From positions 310,001 through 374,000 of the forward strand of contig JAUILU010000001.1 in assembly GCA_030432905.1 (NCBI GenBank): a stretch of DNA of 64,000 bases, in the 5' to 3' direction. This document shows, one piece after another, positions 9,271-18,034 of the stretch. The notes beneath the pieces are model-generated. The model had not been told where the DNA came from. It made no database searches and saw only the letters and a list, made by a program, of their open reading frames with translations. The number at the start of each line of letters is the position of its first letter. The stretch's first letter is position 1. The stretch comes from Phycisphaerae bacterium. Lineage in GTDB: Bacteria; Planctomycetota; Phycisphaerae; Phycisphaerales; UBA1924. Both the position numbers and the translations under genes were made by a program.

Positions 9271-9353
9271 GCCGGAGTGGCGGAATGGCAGACGCGGTGG
9301 ATTCAAAATCCACTTCTGGAAACAGAGTGGGGGTTCAAGTCCCCCCTCCGGCA
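9271..9353 (+). tRNA. tRNA-Leu (anticodon CAA)
   Basis: Class II tRNA. The acceptor stem GCCGGAG (9271-9277) pairs with CTCCGGC (9346-9352), with discriminator A at 9353. The anticodon stem GTGGA/TCCAC encloses loop TTCAAAA with CAA at 9304-9306. A variable arm and T-arm GGGGG-TTCAAGT-CCCCC follow. CCA is not encoded. It reads UUG leucine codons. Confidence 0.95.
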
Positions 9354-9448
9354 TTGCCCCGAACCCTACAAACACGCTACAACGGGTGCCCTGCTGCAGG
9401 CTCAACGGGGAATGGCCCGATGATTCTTGCATCTCGAGGAGGCCCGCT

Positions 9449-10270
9449 TTGCGCAAATCAGCACTCGTTCTGACCACTCTCGCCCTGACTTCGTTCTGCC
9501 TCGCCGCGGGTTTTTCTGGCTCCGGCAAGCCCGACTCGAATCAGTACACGGGAGTCTCCCGCCCCTCGCAGGTCCGCGATCTCGCGTTTGCGGTCCGAGG
9601 CAAGATCGCCGAGGTGTTTGTCGAGCCGGGCGACCGCGTGGAGGTTGGCACGGAGGTCATGCGCCTCGATGACAGTGTCCAGCAGGCCTCGCTCGCTTTG
9701 GCCAAGGCTCAGCTTGACGACGACACAAGGCTGCAACTCGCACAAATCTCGCTTGAATTCGTCAAGAAAGAACTCGAACTCGTTGAGCAATCCAGGTCCG
9801 ACGGCGGCGCCAACGAGCAGGACGTCCGCGAAGCCAAATTCGCGGTGGACCGGGCCGAGGTCGAGATGCGAGCCGCGGAGCTCGAGATGATCGAGCGGGA
9901 CATCACGCACGAACGCGAACAGGCTCGGCTCGAAGAGATGCGGATCCTCTGCACCATCGACGGCGACGTGATCAACGTCTCCAAGCGTGAAGGCGAAACC
10001 GTTGACGAACAGACCTCGGTGGTCACGGTCGTTCAGGTCAATCCGGTACGGATCGATGTCAGCGTGCCGGTGCCGGTGTCGCGCGGGCTTGCCATCGGGC
10101 AAGACGCCTCGGTTGAGTGGCTGGACATCGAACGGGACGCGCCGGCCACAGGGAAGATCATCTTCATTTCCAGAGCCGGCGAGGCCAGCGTGCGTGAGGT
10201 ATTGGTTCGGATCGAGGTCCCAAATCCAGAACTCCTGCCCAGCGGCATGCACGCGCGAGTCAGCTTCTGA
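9449..10270 (+). CDS. HlyD/RND-type periplasmic adaptor (lipoyl domain) protein
   Basis: A 273-residue exported adaptor. TTG 9449 is chosen because GAGGAGG lies 6 bases upstream (9436-9442) and the protein then begins with a clear signal peptide (RKSALVLTTLALTSFCLAA). The longer frame from 9125 would run through the tRNA-Leu gene. Mature residues contain a split biotinyl-lipoyl domain (GKIAEVFVEPGDRVEVGTEV and, after a coiled hairpin rich in Glu/Ala, ILCTIDGDVINVSKREGETV), then a beta-barrel domain. This is the architecture of membrane-fusion adaptors, here short and without an adjacent RND pump or TolC. First gene of the block ending at 17219; the following genes carry two more HlyD-like modules. 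Confidence 0.8.
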   Translation: MRKSALVLTTLALTSFCLAAGFSGSGKPDSNQYTGVSRPSQVRDLAFAVRGKIAEVFVEPGDRVEVGTEVMRLDDSVQQASLALAKAQLDDDTRLQLAQISLEFVKKELELVEQSRSDGGANEQDVREAKFAVDRAEVEMRAAELEMIERDITHEREQARLEEMRILCTIDGDVINVSKREGETVDEQTSVVTVVQVNPVRIDVSVPVPVSRGLAIGQDASVEWLDIERDAPATGKIIFISRAGEASVREVLVRIEVPNPELLPSGMHARVSF

Positions 10271-10453
10271 CCCTGCCAAGACCGGTTAGGACACCTAGAC
10301 AGCTTTCTGATGCCCGATTGGAAACGACCGATGGCACGCATAGCCTTGCGTAGCGGCGGCGAGGTCCCCGCAGCGGCTCCAACGGGCCGTCAGCCCGCAG
10401 AGGCTGGTATCCACGTAGCACATGAGCAACGTCAATCCGAAAGGTGATATCTA

Positions 10454-10783
10454 ATGGCCGACGAACAGCAACAGCAGCAGGTCCAGCTCCGTATCGACGA
10501 GAGCAAGATGACCACCACCTACGCGAACACCATTCGCACCTCGACCACGAACGACGAGGTCGTGCTCGACTTCGGCATGAACCTGCCGACCCAGGGCCCC
10601 GACGGCCAGGCCGCCCTGCTCTTCTCGGTCGGTAACCGCACCGTGATGAACTGGTCCGGCGCCAAGCGTCTTGCCATCACTCTCGGCCAGGTCATCCGTC
10701 AGTACGAAGAGCGCAACGGCGAGATCGTGATCCAGCGCGGCCCTGCCGGCGAGGGTGGCGACGCTCCGAAGCTTGCTGACTGA
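10454..10783 (+). CDS. DUF3467 family protein
   Basis: A 109-residue soluble protein. The core (TTYANTIRTSTTNDEVVLDF, then NRTVMNWSGAKRLAITL) matches DUF3467, a small family widespread in bacteria and archaea with no settled function. The N-terminus has a run of five Gln. An AAAGGTGA sequence precedes ATG 10454. It lies 26 bases before the GAF-HlyD gene on the same strand, so it is probably co-transcribed with the export-like block. Whether it belongs to that machine functionally is unknown. Confidence 0.8.
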   Translation: MADEQQQQQVQLRIDESKMTTTYANTIRTSTTNDEVVLDFGMNLPTQGPDGQAALLFSVGNRTVMNWSGAKRLAITLGQVIRQYEERNGEIVIQRGPAGEGGDAPKLAD

Positions 10784-10809
10784 CCAGAAGCCCACTACAG
10801 GCAGCGCGG

Positions 10810-12717
10810 ATGACCACAGAACAACAGCACCAAAGCCCGGATGGACAGATCACTTCCGATCAGACCCAGACGGTCAGCCAGGCTGGTGGCGGTCGGCACA
10901 ACGCGCTGCGTGAGTTTCTTGGCAAACTCCTCGCATACCAGTGCAAGATAACCGGCGCCGATGCAGGCGCCGTTTATTTGCGCGCTGGCAGCTCACGGCC
11001 GGCAGGTATTTTCGTCGCCTACCACGCGGAGGACGGCGTCACATTCGACGAATCGACCTCACGCAAAATCACGGCGATCGGCGAGCGAGCCGCGACCTCG
11101 ACCACTGGAGGAACCGCCGAACCCATCACACTCGCGGGCGCTCACGATCTCTACGCAGCGCAGTCCACGCACAACGCCCTCGCCGCCCCACTGCAAGCCG
11201 AGGGCAAAAGCGAGGGGGCGTGTGTCGTGCTCGTACCGATTGCTGACAGGGAGCTGCAGTCGATTAAGCTCGAACGCCTCTCGCTGACAAGCGCCCGGTT
11301 TGAGGCGTTTCTGTGGCAGCAGTCGTTCATCACCGAGGCCGAGCACAAGGTCATGCTCCGGGAGACTCTGGAGCTGCTCGACCAAGCCCAGCGCGGATCG
11401 ACCGCGACCGCGATGGGCTCGCTGCTCTGCGATGAACTCCGGCGGAGATTCGGCTGCACGCGGGTTTCGATCGGGATGATCAAGGGCGATCACATCCGTG
11501 TGATGTCAGTCAGCGGCTCCGACGATCTCGACAAGCACGCCCCCACCGTCGAAGCCCTCGAAGCCGCGATGGAAGAAACGGCGCTTCAGGACGCCGAAGT
11601 GCTGTACCCGCCGTCGGCAGAGATGGAACGAGAGCCCGGCAGCCGACGCGTCACACACGAGCACGCGAGACTGAGCGAGGCCTTCGGACCGAGTTCGATC
11701 GTGAGCCTCCCGCTTAGGATCGAAGACGACCTCGTCGGCGTCATGGTGCTCGAACGCGACGCCTCGGATCCGTTCCCCGACGCGGTGTTGCCGCTTTTGA
11801 GACTCGTCGCGGAGTTCGTCGGGCCGGCTGTCTACACACGCAGGCTCGCCGACCGTCGGACACCTGAGGTTCTGCGCGACGACATGCTCGACCTAGGCGC
11901 GGGCATTGTCGGCCCTCGGCACACGGCGAAGAAACTCCTCGCGCTGACGGCCCTTGTCATCTTCATTCTGCTCGCGGTGATACCGATTCCCGCGAAAGTG
12001 ACCGGCAGTATGGAGATCAGGCCAGAAGTTGGGCGCGCGGTTGTGCCGCCCTTTGCGGGGTTCTTGAAGAGCTTCGAGGTCAGGCCCGGCGACAAGGTCG
12101 AAGCCGGGCAGGTCGTCGCGACGCTCGATACGCAAGAGCTCATGATGAGCCTAACCGAACGCAACGAGCACCTCGCGACGCTCATGACTCAGCGGGACGA
12201 TGCGCTTGCACAGGGTCAACGCTCGGAAGCCCGCAAGTTCGACGCCCAGATCGAAGAATCTCAAGCATCGGTTGGTCTTATCAATGAACGGATCGCGCTC
12301 GCGCAGATGCATTCGCCTGTTGACGGCACCATCAGCCGGGGAGACCTAGAAAAACTCGTAGGCGCTCCGGTCGATGCCTCAAAGGCGCTCTTTGAGATCG
12401 TGGGCAGCGAAGTTCGCGTGGTGATCGAGATTGACGAGCGCAATGCCGGCCGTGTTGAGGTCGGCCAGAAAGGCTCTGTGTCCAGCCGAGCCAGACCAGG
12501 CGAGCAGCTCCCGATCACCGTGGTGCGAGTGAACCCCGTCGCGCAGGCACGCGAAGGATCCAATGTATTCCTGATCGAAGCGACGTTTGACGACCCACCC
12601 GAATGGCTCCGCGCGGGCATGACCGGCAAAGCCCGGCTCGACGACGGCTGGAGCACGCCGCTCTGGGAACTGTCCAGACCGATCGTTGACGCGTTCCGCA
12701 TGTGGACCTGGCTGTAA
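10810..12717 (+). CDS. GAF-domain / HlyD membrane-fusion hybrid protein
   Basis: A 635-residue fusion. The N-terminal about 350 residues are cytosolic and hold two GAF-like domains (roughly 35-170 and 200-345; GADAGAVYLRAG and FGCTRVSIGMIKGD mark their beta-sheet starts). A single membrane helix follows near 375-393 (LLALTALVIFILLAVIPI). The periplasmic part is a lipoyl/barrel adaptor (FLKSFEVRPGDKVEAGQVVATL, a coiled hairpin, then MHSPVDGTISRGDL). So a ligand-sensing cytosolic half is joined through the membrane to an HlyD-type adaptor. It sits 11 bases before the M50 fusion gene. Probably part of an envelope export or modification complex; the GAF ligand is unknown. Confidence 0.75.
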   Translation: MTTEQQHQSPDGQITSDQTQTVSQAGGGRHNALREFLGKLLAYQCKITGADAGAVYLRAGSSRPAGIFVAYHAEDGVTFDESTSRKITAIGERAATSTTGGTAEPITLAGAHDLYAAQSTHNALAAPLQAEGKSEGACVVLVPIADRELQSIKLERLSLTSARFEAFLWQQSFITEAEHKVMLRETLELLDQAQRGSTATAMGSLLCDELRRRFGCTRVSIGMIKGDHIRVMSVSGSDDLDKHAPTVEALEAAMEETALQDAEVLYPPSAEMEREPGSRRVTHEHARLSEAFGPSSIVSLPLRIEDDLVGVMVLERDASDPFPDAVLPLLRLVAEFVGPAVYTRRLADRRTPEVLRDDMLDLGAGIVGPRHTAKKLLALTALVIFILLAVIPIPAKVTGSMEIRPEVGRAVVPPFAGFLKSFEVRPGDKVEAGQVVATLDTQELMMSLTERNEHLATLMTQRDDALAQGQRSEARKFDAQIEESQASVGLINERIALAQMHSPVDGTISRGDLEKLVGAPVDASKALFEIVGSEVRVVIEIDERNAGRVEVGQKGSVSSRARPGEQLPITVVRVNPVAQAREGSNVFLIEATFDDPPEWLRAGMTGKARLDDGWSTPLWELSRPIVDAFRMWTWL

Positions 12718-12728
12718 GGGACCGAGTG

Positions 12729-14912
12729 ATGGCTCTCGTCCGCGAAGAAATCGGCAGCACGTTCGCTGACATGTGGTACCGCGTGGCCGACATGAAGCCG
12801 CGGGTCAGCGTGCACGCACGGTTTGTCCGACAGCGGCACGGCCCGTCGGTCAGCTACGTCATCGACGACCCGGCGGGCGGCCACTTCTACCGGCTTAGCG
12901 AGTCCGCGCGGTTCTTCCTCGGTCTCCTCGACGGCAAACGCACCGTCGATGAAGCATGGGAAGCCTGTCTCGCGCAGCTCGGCGATGATGCGCCGACACA
13001 GAAAGAGTGCATCGAGTTGCTCTCACAGATGCAGCTCTACGGCCTGCTCGTCGGCGATCAACCCATCTCGGCTGACATGGTCCCGGAACGCCAAAGCCGG
13101 TTCAAGCAGCAGAGGCTCAAGCAGAGGACGGGCAACTGGATGTTTTTCAACATCCCGCTTGCCAACCCAGAGCCGATTCTGCGGGGTCTTCAGCCTTACC
13201 TGAAAGTCATGTGGGGCCTGCCCGGACTGATCGCGTGGCTGGCGCTTGTGCTCGCTGCGTTTGTGGTGTTCATCACGCACACCGACCGCCTCGGCAGCTC
13301 CCTCAACGGCATCCTCGACCCGAGCAATCTCGTCTGGATCGGTGTGCTGTTCCTGTTCATCCGGGCGATTCACGAATTCGGGCACGCGATGGCGTGCAAA
13401 GCAATGGGCGGCCGGTGTACCGAGATCGGTGTCATGCTGATCGCGATGTTGCTGCCGCTGCCCTACTGCGACGCATCGAGTTCGTGGAAGTTCGACCAGA
13501 CGTGGCGCCGGGTCGTGGTCGCCTGTGGCGGGATGATCGTTGAGTTTGTCTTTGCCGCGATCGCGACGTTTGTCTGGGCATTCTCAGAACCGGGCCTCAT
13601 TCACGCTTTGGCGTTCAACCTCATGGTCATCTCGAGCGTGACCACGTTTCTGTTCAACATCAACCCGCTGCTCCGGTACGACGGCTACTACGTTCTGTGC
13701 GATGTGGCGGGGTCTCCAAACCTCGCGCAGCGTTCCAAGTCGCTCTGGTACTACCTGATCCAGAGGCGTGTGTTCGGCGTGATCAACGCCCGTCCGCCAT
13801 ACGCGAGAGACGCCGCCGAGATCCGGCTGATGCTGGTGTACCACCTGCTCGCTGTGCCGTACCGGCTGATGATCACGTTCTCGATCCTCGCGATCATCAT
13901 GACACAGTATTTGTCAGTCGGCTTGGTGCTCGCGGTGTTCTTCGCGTTCATCTGGTTTGTCTGGCCCGTGCTCAACGGCACGTGGTTCTTGCTGACCTCT
14001 CCCGCTCTAATGGGCAAGCGGTCTCGGAGCATCGGGATCTCGCTCGCAGTTGTGCTGCCGATTCTGATTCTGATTGGATTGATCCCGCTGCCGAGCTCGA
14101 ACACACTGCCGGGCGTTGTCGAGGCGGTGGGCCTGCGGGTTGTTCGCACAGAATCATCCGGTTACGTCCAGAACGTGGTCGCGGTGCCGGGCGAAACGGT
14201 CTCGCAAGGCGATGTGCTCTTTGTGCTTGATAACCCGTCGTTTATCGCCGAAGCCGCCGCCGCGGAAGCTAGATTGGAGCAGGCCAAGATCGCTCTCGAT
14301 GATTCGACCATCCGTGGCAACGCCGCCCGAGAAGTCGCAGAAGCCAGATACGAACGGATGCTCGCAGAGACCGACGAATACCGTAAGCGGGTTGCGGATC
14401 TCACGATCGTTGCCCCGACTGACGGCGTATTTGCTGGCGGCGGGGGCACGGGGCTCGACATCCTCAACATGCCCGGCAGATTCATGGAACGCGGCGCGAT
14501 TCTGGCTGTTGTCATTCCTGAAGAAAACTATGTTGTCCGGGTAGCGGTACCAGACGCGAACGCGGGCACTGTACTTCCAGCCGTCACAAAGGAAAGCCCA
14601 AAGGCGTCGGTCCGGCTCAAAGGCTCCGCCTCGAACACCATCAGAGCCGACGTGACACGGGTCTGGCCGGCGGGCTCGAACGAGCTCGAGTCGATGCAAT
14701 TCTCGGCTATGACTGGCGGCGCGTTCACCACTACCCCAGGTCAGAACAGCACGACCATCGAGAGCTTTACGCTCTTTGACGTCAAGCCCGAATCGATCAA
14801 GGGGATGCTCCCCGGCAGGCGCGCAAACGTCCGGATCAGGCTTGAGCCGAGCACGCTCTTGTCAAGGTTCACCAAGCGTGCACGCCAGTTTGTTGATGGC
14901 AGGCTGCAATGA
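12729..14912 (+). CDS. PqqD-like / M50 site-2 protease / HlyD fusion membrane protein
   Basis: A 727-residue polytopic protein. Residues about 25-110 look like a PqqD-type winged helix (a peptide-binding fold in RiPP systems; SARFFLGLLDGKRTVDEAW is the core). Membrane segments begin near 165. HEFGH at 215-219 is the zinc-protease motif of family M50, and NPLLRYDGYY near 313-321 gives the third metal ligand (Asp318). After more helices to about 460 the chain becomes a periplasmic lipoyl/HlyD module (GYVQNVVAVPGETVSQGDVLFVL onward). ATG 12729 with AAGGG upstream is preferred to a GTG at 12702. Its stop overlaps the SecA-like start (ATGA), which implies translational coupling. Substrate not identifiable. 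Confidence 0.75.
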   Translation: MALVREEIGSTFADMWYRVADMKPRVSVHARFVRQRHGPSVSYVIDDPAGGHFYRLSESARFFLGLLDGKRTVDEAWEACLAQLGDDAPTQKECIELLSQMQLYGLLVGDQPISADMVPERQSRFKQQRLKQRTGNWMFFNIPLANPEPILRGLQPYLKVMWGLPGLIAWLALVLAAFVVFITHTDRLGSSLNGILDPSNLVWIGVLFLFIRAIHEFGHAMACKAMGGRCTEIGVMLIAMLLPLPYCDASSSWKFDQTWRRVVVACGGMIVEFVFAAIATFVWAFSEPGLIHALAFNLMVISSVTTFLFNINPLLRYDGYYVLCDVAGSPNLAQRSKSLWYYLIQRRVFGVINARPPYARDAAEIRLMLVYHLLAVPYRLMITFSILAIIMTQYLSVGLVLAVFFAFIWFVWPVLNGTWFLLTSPALMGKRSRSIGISLAVVLPILILIGLIPLPSSNTLPGVVEAVGLRVVRTESSGYVQNVVAVPGETVSQGDVLFVLDNPSFIAEAAAAEARLEQAKIALDDSTIRGNAAREVAEARYERMLAETDEYRKRVADLTIVAPTDGVFAGGGGTGLDILNMPGRFMERGAILAVVIPEENYVVRVAVPDANAGTVLPAVTKESPKASVRLKGSASNTIRADVTRVWPAGSNELESMQFSAMTGGAFTTTPGQNSTTIESFTLFDVKPESIKGMLPGRRANVRIRLEPSTLLSRFTKRARQFVDGRLQ

Positions 14913-16909
14913 ATCTGTTCGCAGAGCCCCCCCAGCCTGCTTCGCGTCGGCTCTGGCCGGTGCTGTCTAGACACAACAAGCGAACACCGCCGCCGGACGG
15001 TTTCGATGTTGTCGGCAGCTGGTTTCACGGCAAGTACGCGCAGAAAGCAATCAAAGCCGACAGAACCGAACGCGCCCAACGGATCGTCGAAGCTTCCGAT
15101 GCACTCATCAACCACAGCGACGCCGCGATACGCGAGCTGATCGATGACGTCAGGACCGCGGTCCTGCTTGGCACCGACAGGGCCGGATCTATCGACAACG
15201 CGTTCGCTGTGACTCGCGAGGTGATTCGCCGCGAGCTCGGGCTTTCGCTTTACGTCGAACAGGTCATCGGCGGCCTGATTATGGCCGACGGCGCCTGCGC
15301 CGAGATGGCGACCGGTGAGGGCAAGACCGTCACCGCGATCCTCCCAACCGCTCTGCTCGGCTGGTCGGGGCGGGGTGTGCATGTGCTAACCGTCAACGAC
15401 TACCTCGCGAACCGAGATGCGGAGATCACTTCGCCTGTCTACAAGCGACTCGGGCTGTCGGTCGGCGTGGTGATCGATGACACGCCGAGGTCCAAACGGA
15501 AAGCCGCGTATGACTCGGACATAACCTACGCCGCTGACAAGCAGATCGTTTTCGACTATCTCCGGGACCAGCTCGATACACCGCCCGCGGCGTCGCTCGC
15601 CGGCGCACTCCTCCATGAGATCTCTGGAGACGGCGAGCCCGAATGGCACTCCAAGGTCGTTCACCGAGGGTTCAACGCGGTCATCATTGATGAAGTTGAC
15701 AGCATCCTGATCGATGAAGCCGCGACACCGGCGATTATCGCCGCGGAAGAATTGGGCGAGGGCTCGGGTGAGGATCCGACGGGTGCGCACCACAAGACCG
15801 CCGCCTTGATCGCTCGCGACCTCGTGCTTGATACGGACTACAAGGTCGATCGCAAGCTCCGCCACGTTGAGATTACAGACGAGGGCCGAGAGCGGCTTCG
15901 GGAACTGACGCAGTCTCTGCCCGCGTTCTGGACCGGCCCAAGACGCAGCGAAGAGATCGTTCGGACGGCATTGATCGCCAAAGAGATCCAGGTGCTCGGT
16001 GACGACTACATCATCCGTGATGACAAGGTCGAGATCGTCGACCGCTCGACAGGCCGAGTGCTGGAAGGCAGGCAGTGGCAGATGGGGCTTCACCAGGCGG
16101 TCGAGGCGAAGGAAGGCCTGGACCCGACCCGAGCAAGGCGGACTTCGACTCGGATCAGCTATGCGAGGTTTTTCCAGCAGTACCGCCACTTGGCTGGCAT
16201 GAGCGGCACACTGAGCGAAGTCGCAAACGAACTCTGGAGAACGTACGACGTCGCGGTCGTCCGAGTGCCAACGCATCGACCCGTGATCCGCGAGGAACGC
16301 GAAGACATCGTCTACTCGACCGAACAAGAGAAGCTTGATGCGGTTGTGAACAAGGTTGTTGAGGTGCACTCAACCGGCCAGCCGGTGTTGGTCGGCACTC
16401 GGAGTGTGCTGACATCCGAAACCATCGGCAAGATGCTCGCAGAACGAGGCATCGAGTGCAATATCCTGAACGCCGAGCGAGAAGCTGAGGAAGCTGCGAT
16501 CGTCCAGGTCGCCGGCAAGGTCGGTGCTGTGACCGTCGCCACGAACATGGCTGGGCGAGGTACTGACATCAAACTCGACCCGAAGTCGGTGGAATTGGGC
16601 GGGCTGTTTGTCATCGGCACCGAACGCAACAGCGAGCGCCGAGTCGACCGCCAGCTCTTTGGTCGATCAGGCCGACAGGGCGACCCGGGTGTCGCACAGA
16701 TGCATGTCTCGCTCGACGACCAGCTCATCCATTCATCGGGCCTGCCCCCCCTTATCTGGCTAGCACGCACAACGATGTTCAAGCCGTTTCAGTCGCTTCT
16801 CTGGAAGCAGGCACAGCTCTTAGCGTCTCGCAGAGCCGCTTCTCACAGGATGACAACCGCAAAGAGCGATTCCTGGCAAGAACTGGCGATGCACACAGCC
16901 AAAAGGTAG
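14909..16909 (+). CDS. Short SecA-like preprotein translocase ATPase
   Basis: A 666-residue SecA homologue. Visible motor motifs are Walker A ATGEGKT (134-140), VNDYLANRD (162-170), VFDYLRD (214-220), the Walker B-like DEVDSILIDEA (261-271), GLHQAVEAKEG (393-403), LAGMSGT (428-434), TNMAGRGTDI (545-554) and GRSGRQGDPG (585-594). Canonical SecA has about 300 more residues after the last motif (helical scaffold and wing, C-terminal linker, zinc tail); only about 70 remain here, so the parts that contact substrate and SecB are mostly missing. It is unlikely to be the housekeeping SecA. It overlaps the M50 fusion gene by 4 bases, which ties it to the HlyD block. Confidence 0.85.
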   Translation: MNLFAEPPQPASRRLWPVLSRHNKRTPPPDGFDVVGSWFHGKYAQKAIKADRTERAQRIVEASDALINHSDAAIRELIDDVRTAVLLGTDRAGSIDNAFAVTREVIRRELGLSLYVEQVIGGLIMADGACAEMATGEGKTVTAILPTALLGWSGRGVHVLTVNDYLANRDAEITSPVYKRLGLSVGVVIDDTPRSKRKAAYDSDITYAADKQIVFDYLRDQLDTPPAASLAGALLHEISGDGEPEWHSKVVHRGFNAVIIDEVDSILIDEAATPAIIAAEELGEGSGEDPTGAHHKTAALIARDLVLDTDYKVDRKLRHVEITDEGRERLRELTQSLPAFWTGPRRSEEIVRTALIAKEIQVLGDDYIIRDDKVEIVDRSTGRVLEGRQWQMGLHQAVEAKEGLDPTRARRTSTRISYARFFQQYRHLAGMSGTLSEVANELWRTYDVAVVRVPTHRPVIREEREDIVYSTEQEKLDAVVNKVVEVHSTGQPVLVGTRSVLTSETIGKMLAERGIECNILNAEREAEEAAIVQVAGKVGAVTVATNMAGRGTDIKLDPKSVELGGLFVIGTERNSERRVDRQLFGRSGRQGDPGVAQMHVSLDDQLIHSSGLPPLIWLARTTMFKPFQSLLWKQAQLLASRRAASHRMTTAKSDSWQELAMHTAKR

Positions 16910-16976
16910 TGTTCGCTAGTTGTGCCATTCTTGTGGTAAAATGGGTTGTCTCGTTTAGTACGAAAGGAGGCAACAC

Positions 16977-17219
16977 ATGAACCGCACAGACTCAATCTCA
17001 AGTCACGATGGCCAAACGCCGGTCAGGCGATTTGTTCCGAATGCGGCGTATCGCGTTGCCCACGATCTCAAAGGGGATTGGTGGATCTGGAGAAGATCCG
17101 GGCAGAACACCTGGACCACGTACCAACGCTGCAATTCCGAAGCAGAGGCCCAGCTCATCTGCGACGAACTCATCGCCGGCGGCAGCGTCGAAGGCCCTTC
17201 CACAGAAATCAAGAGCTAA
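16977..17219 (+). CDS. Small hypothetical protein at the end of the SecA/HlyD block
   Basis: An 80-residue unrecognised protein with one of the strongest Shine-Dalgarno sequences in the window (AAAGGAGG, 8 bases before ATG 16977). It has no signal peptide. The central part is Trp/Arg-rich (GDWWIWRRSGQNTW) and is followed by a Cys-containing helix (RCNSEAEAQLICDEL). It lies 67 bases after the SecA-like gene and overlaps the convergent gene's 3' end by 11 bases. It may be co-transcribed with the block or have its own promoter. It could be a small cytosolic partner or a substrate of the block; the sequence does not decide. Confidence 0.6.
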   Translation: MNRTDSISSHDGQTPVRRFVPNAAYRVAHDLKGDWWIWRRSGQNTWTTYQRCNSEAEAQLICDELIAGGSVEGPSTEIKS

Positions 17220-17913
17220 GTGGCTTCGCCCGCGGGGATCTTTCTCTGCTTGCTGATCTGACGTACAAAATCGCCGCGCAAAGCAGTGCCACCGCGCCCG
17301 AGAGCTCGAGCGACTCTTCGAGCATGTTGATCATGCTGATCGAGAGTTGCTGTTCAACGCCGACCGCTTCGAAGGCCCAAGTCGAAGAATCCATCCCCTT
17401 GCCCAGCACGATCAATCCGAATCCACCAACCACAGTGACCACCCAGGGCGTCAGAGTCAGCAAGCCGCGGATGTACCTGCCGGTGAAGCGTCTCGCGTAG
17501 TCGATGACGAGAACCGCGATGCCGAGCAAGATAATCGAGACGACAATCTTCTCGGGCACCGATGCCAGGTCGCGGAAGTAGAAGCTGCTCCGGAATACGC
17601 CCTCAGTCGTAAACCGGTTGTGGAAATCGAGTTCGCGGGCCGCGAGCAGAGCCGAGAGCGCGCCCGTTTCGATGGCGAAACAGCGGTCGTACCTCCAGAA
17701 TGAGAAGGTGCACAGCAGCACCGTGATCGCGATGTAGCAGAACGCACTCGTGGTCTCGATCGGGCCGCCCTCACCCAGAAACGCCTGTCGAGCATCGCCT
17801 TCGAGTGTCCCTGCAGTGGTCAGGCAGACAGCCATCAGGAGCACGATCAGAACCGCGGGGATGGCGAGCGATTTGAGCCTTGTTGCCTCGTGCTGCGCTG
17901 GATCCATATTCAT
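17209..17913 (-). CDS. Polytopic membrane protein of unknown function
   Basis: About 234 residues with roughly six hydrophobic segments (near 15-33, 55-72, 80-95, 120-140, 155-178 and 200-220) and short basic ends. Conserved-looking polar spots between helices include GEGGPIE, ARELDFHNRF and EESLE. These recur in an uncharacterised membrane family I know only by appearance. ATG 17913 is used; a TTG two codons upstream is less likely. Monocistronic, convergent with the 80-residue gene (11-base overlap) and divergent from the AbgT gene. No function proposed. Confidence 0.6.
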   Translation of the reverse strand: MNMDPAQHEATRLKSLAIPAVLIVLLMAVCLTTAGTLEGDARQAFLGEGGPIETTSAFCYIAITVLLCTFSFWRYDRCFAIETGALSALLAARELDFHNRFTTEGVFRSSFYFRDLASVPEKIVVSIILLGIAVLVIDYARRFTGRYIRGLLTLTPWVVTVVGGFGLIVLGKGMDSSTWAFEAVGVEQQLSISMINMLEESLELSGAVALLCAAILYVRSASRERSPRAKPLSS

Positions 17914-18034
17914 CCCCAACTGACCGGCCTGCCACGTGCCGCCGTTTCCTCAAGCAAGTGTCGTCTAAATGGCGAGGATACGGTGAGAATCACGCCGGTT
18001 GCCTTCTTGGCGACTATCCGAGAGAATCCTCCCC

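Noticed and set aside
9125..9448. N-terminal extension of the HlyD adaptor
   Set aside because: It crosses the tRNA-Leu gene and would precede the obvious signal peptide.
10310..10453. Small 47-residue open frame ending right before the DUF3467 start
   Set aside because: No ribosome site and an Arg/Ala-rich composition; the adjacent position may be chance.
15386..16369. Open frame on the minus strand opposite the SecA-like gene
   Set aside because: Antisense shadow; the SecA motifs on the plus strand explain the region.
16920..16942. TTGTGC...TAAAAT promoter-like pair before the 80-residue gene
   Set aside because: The spacing is only 11 bases, too short for a usual sigma-70 promoter.
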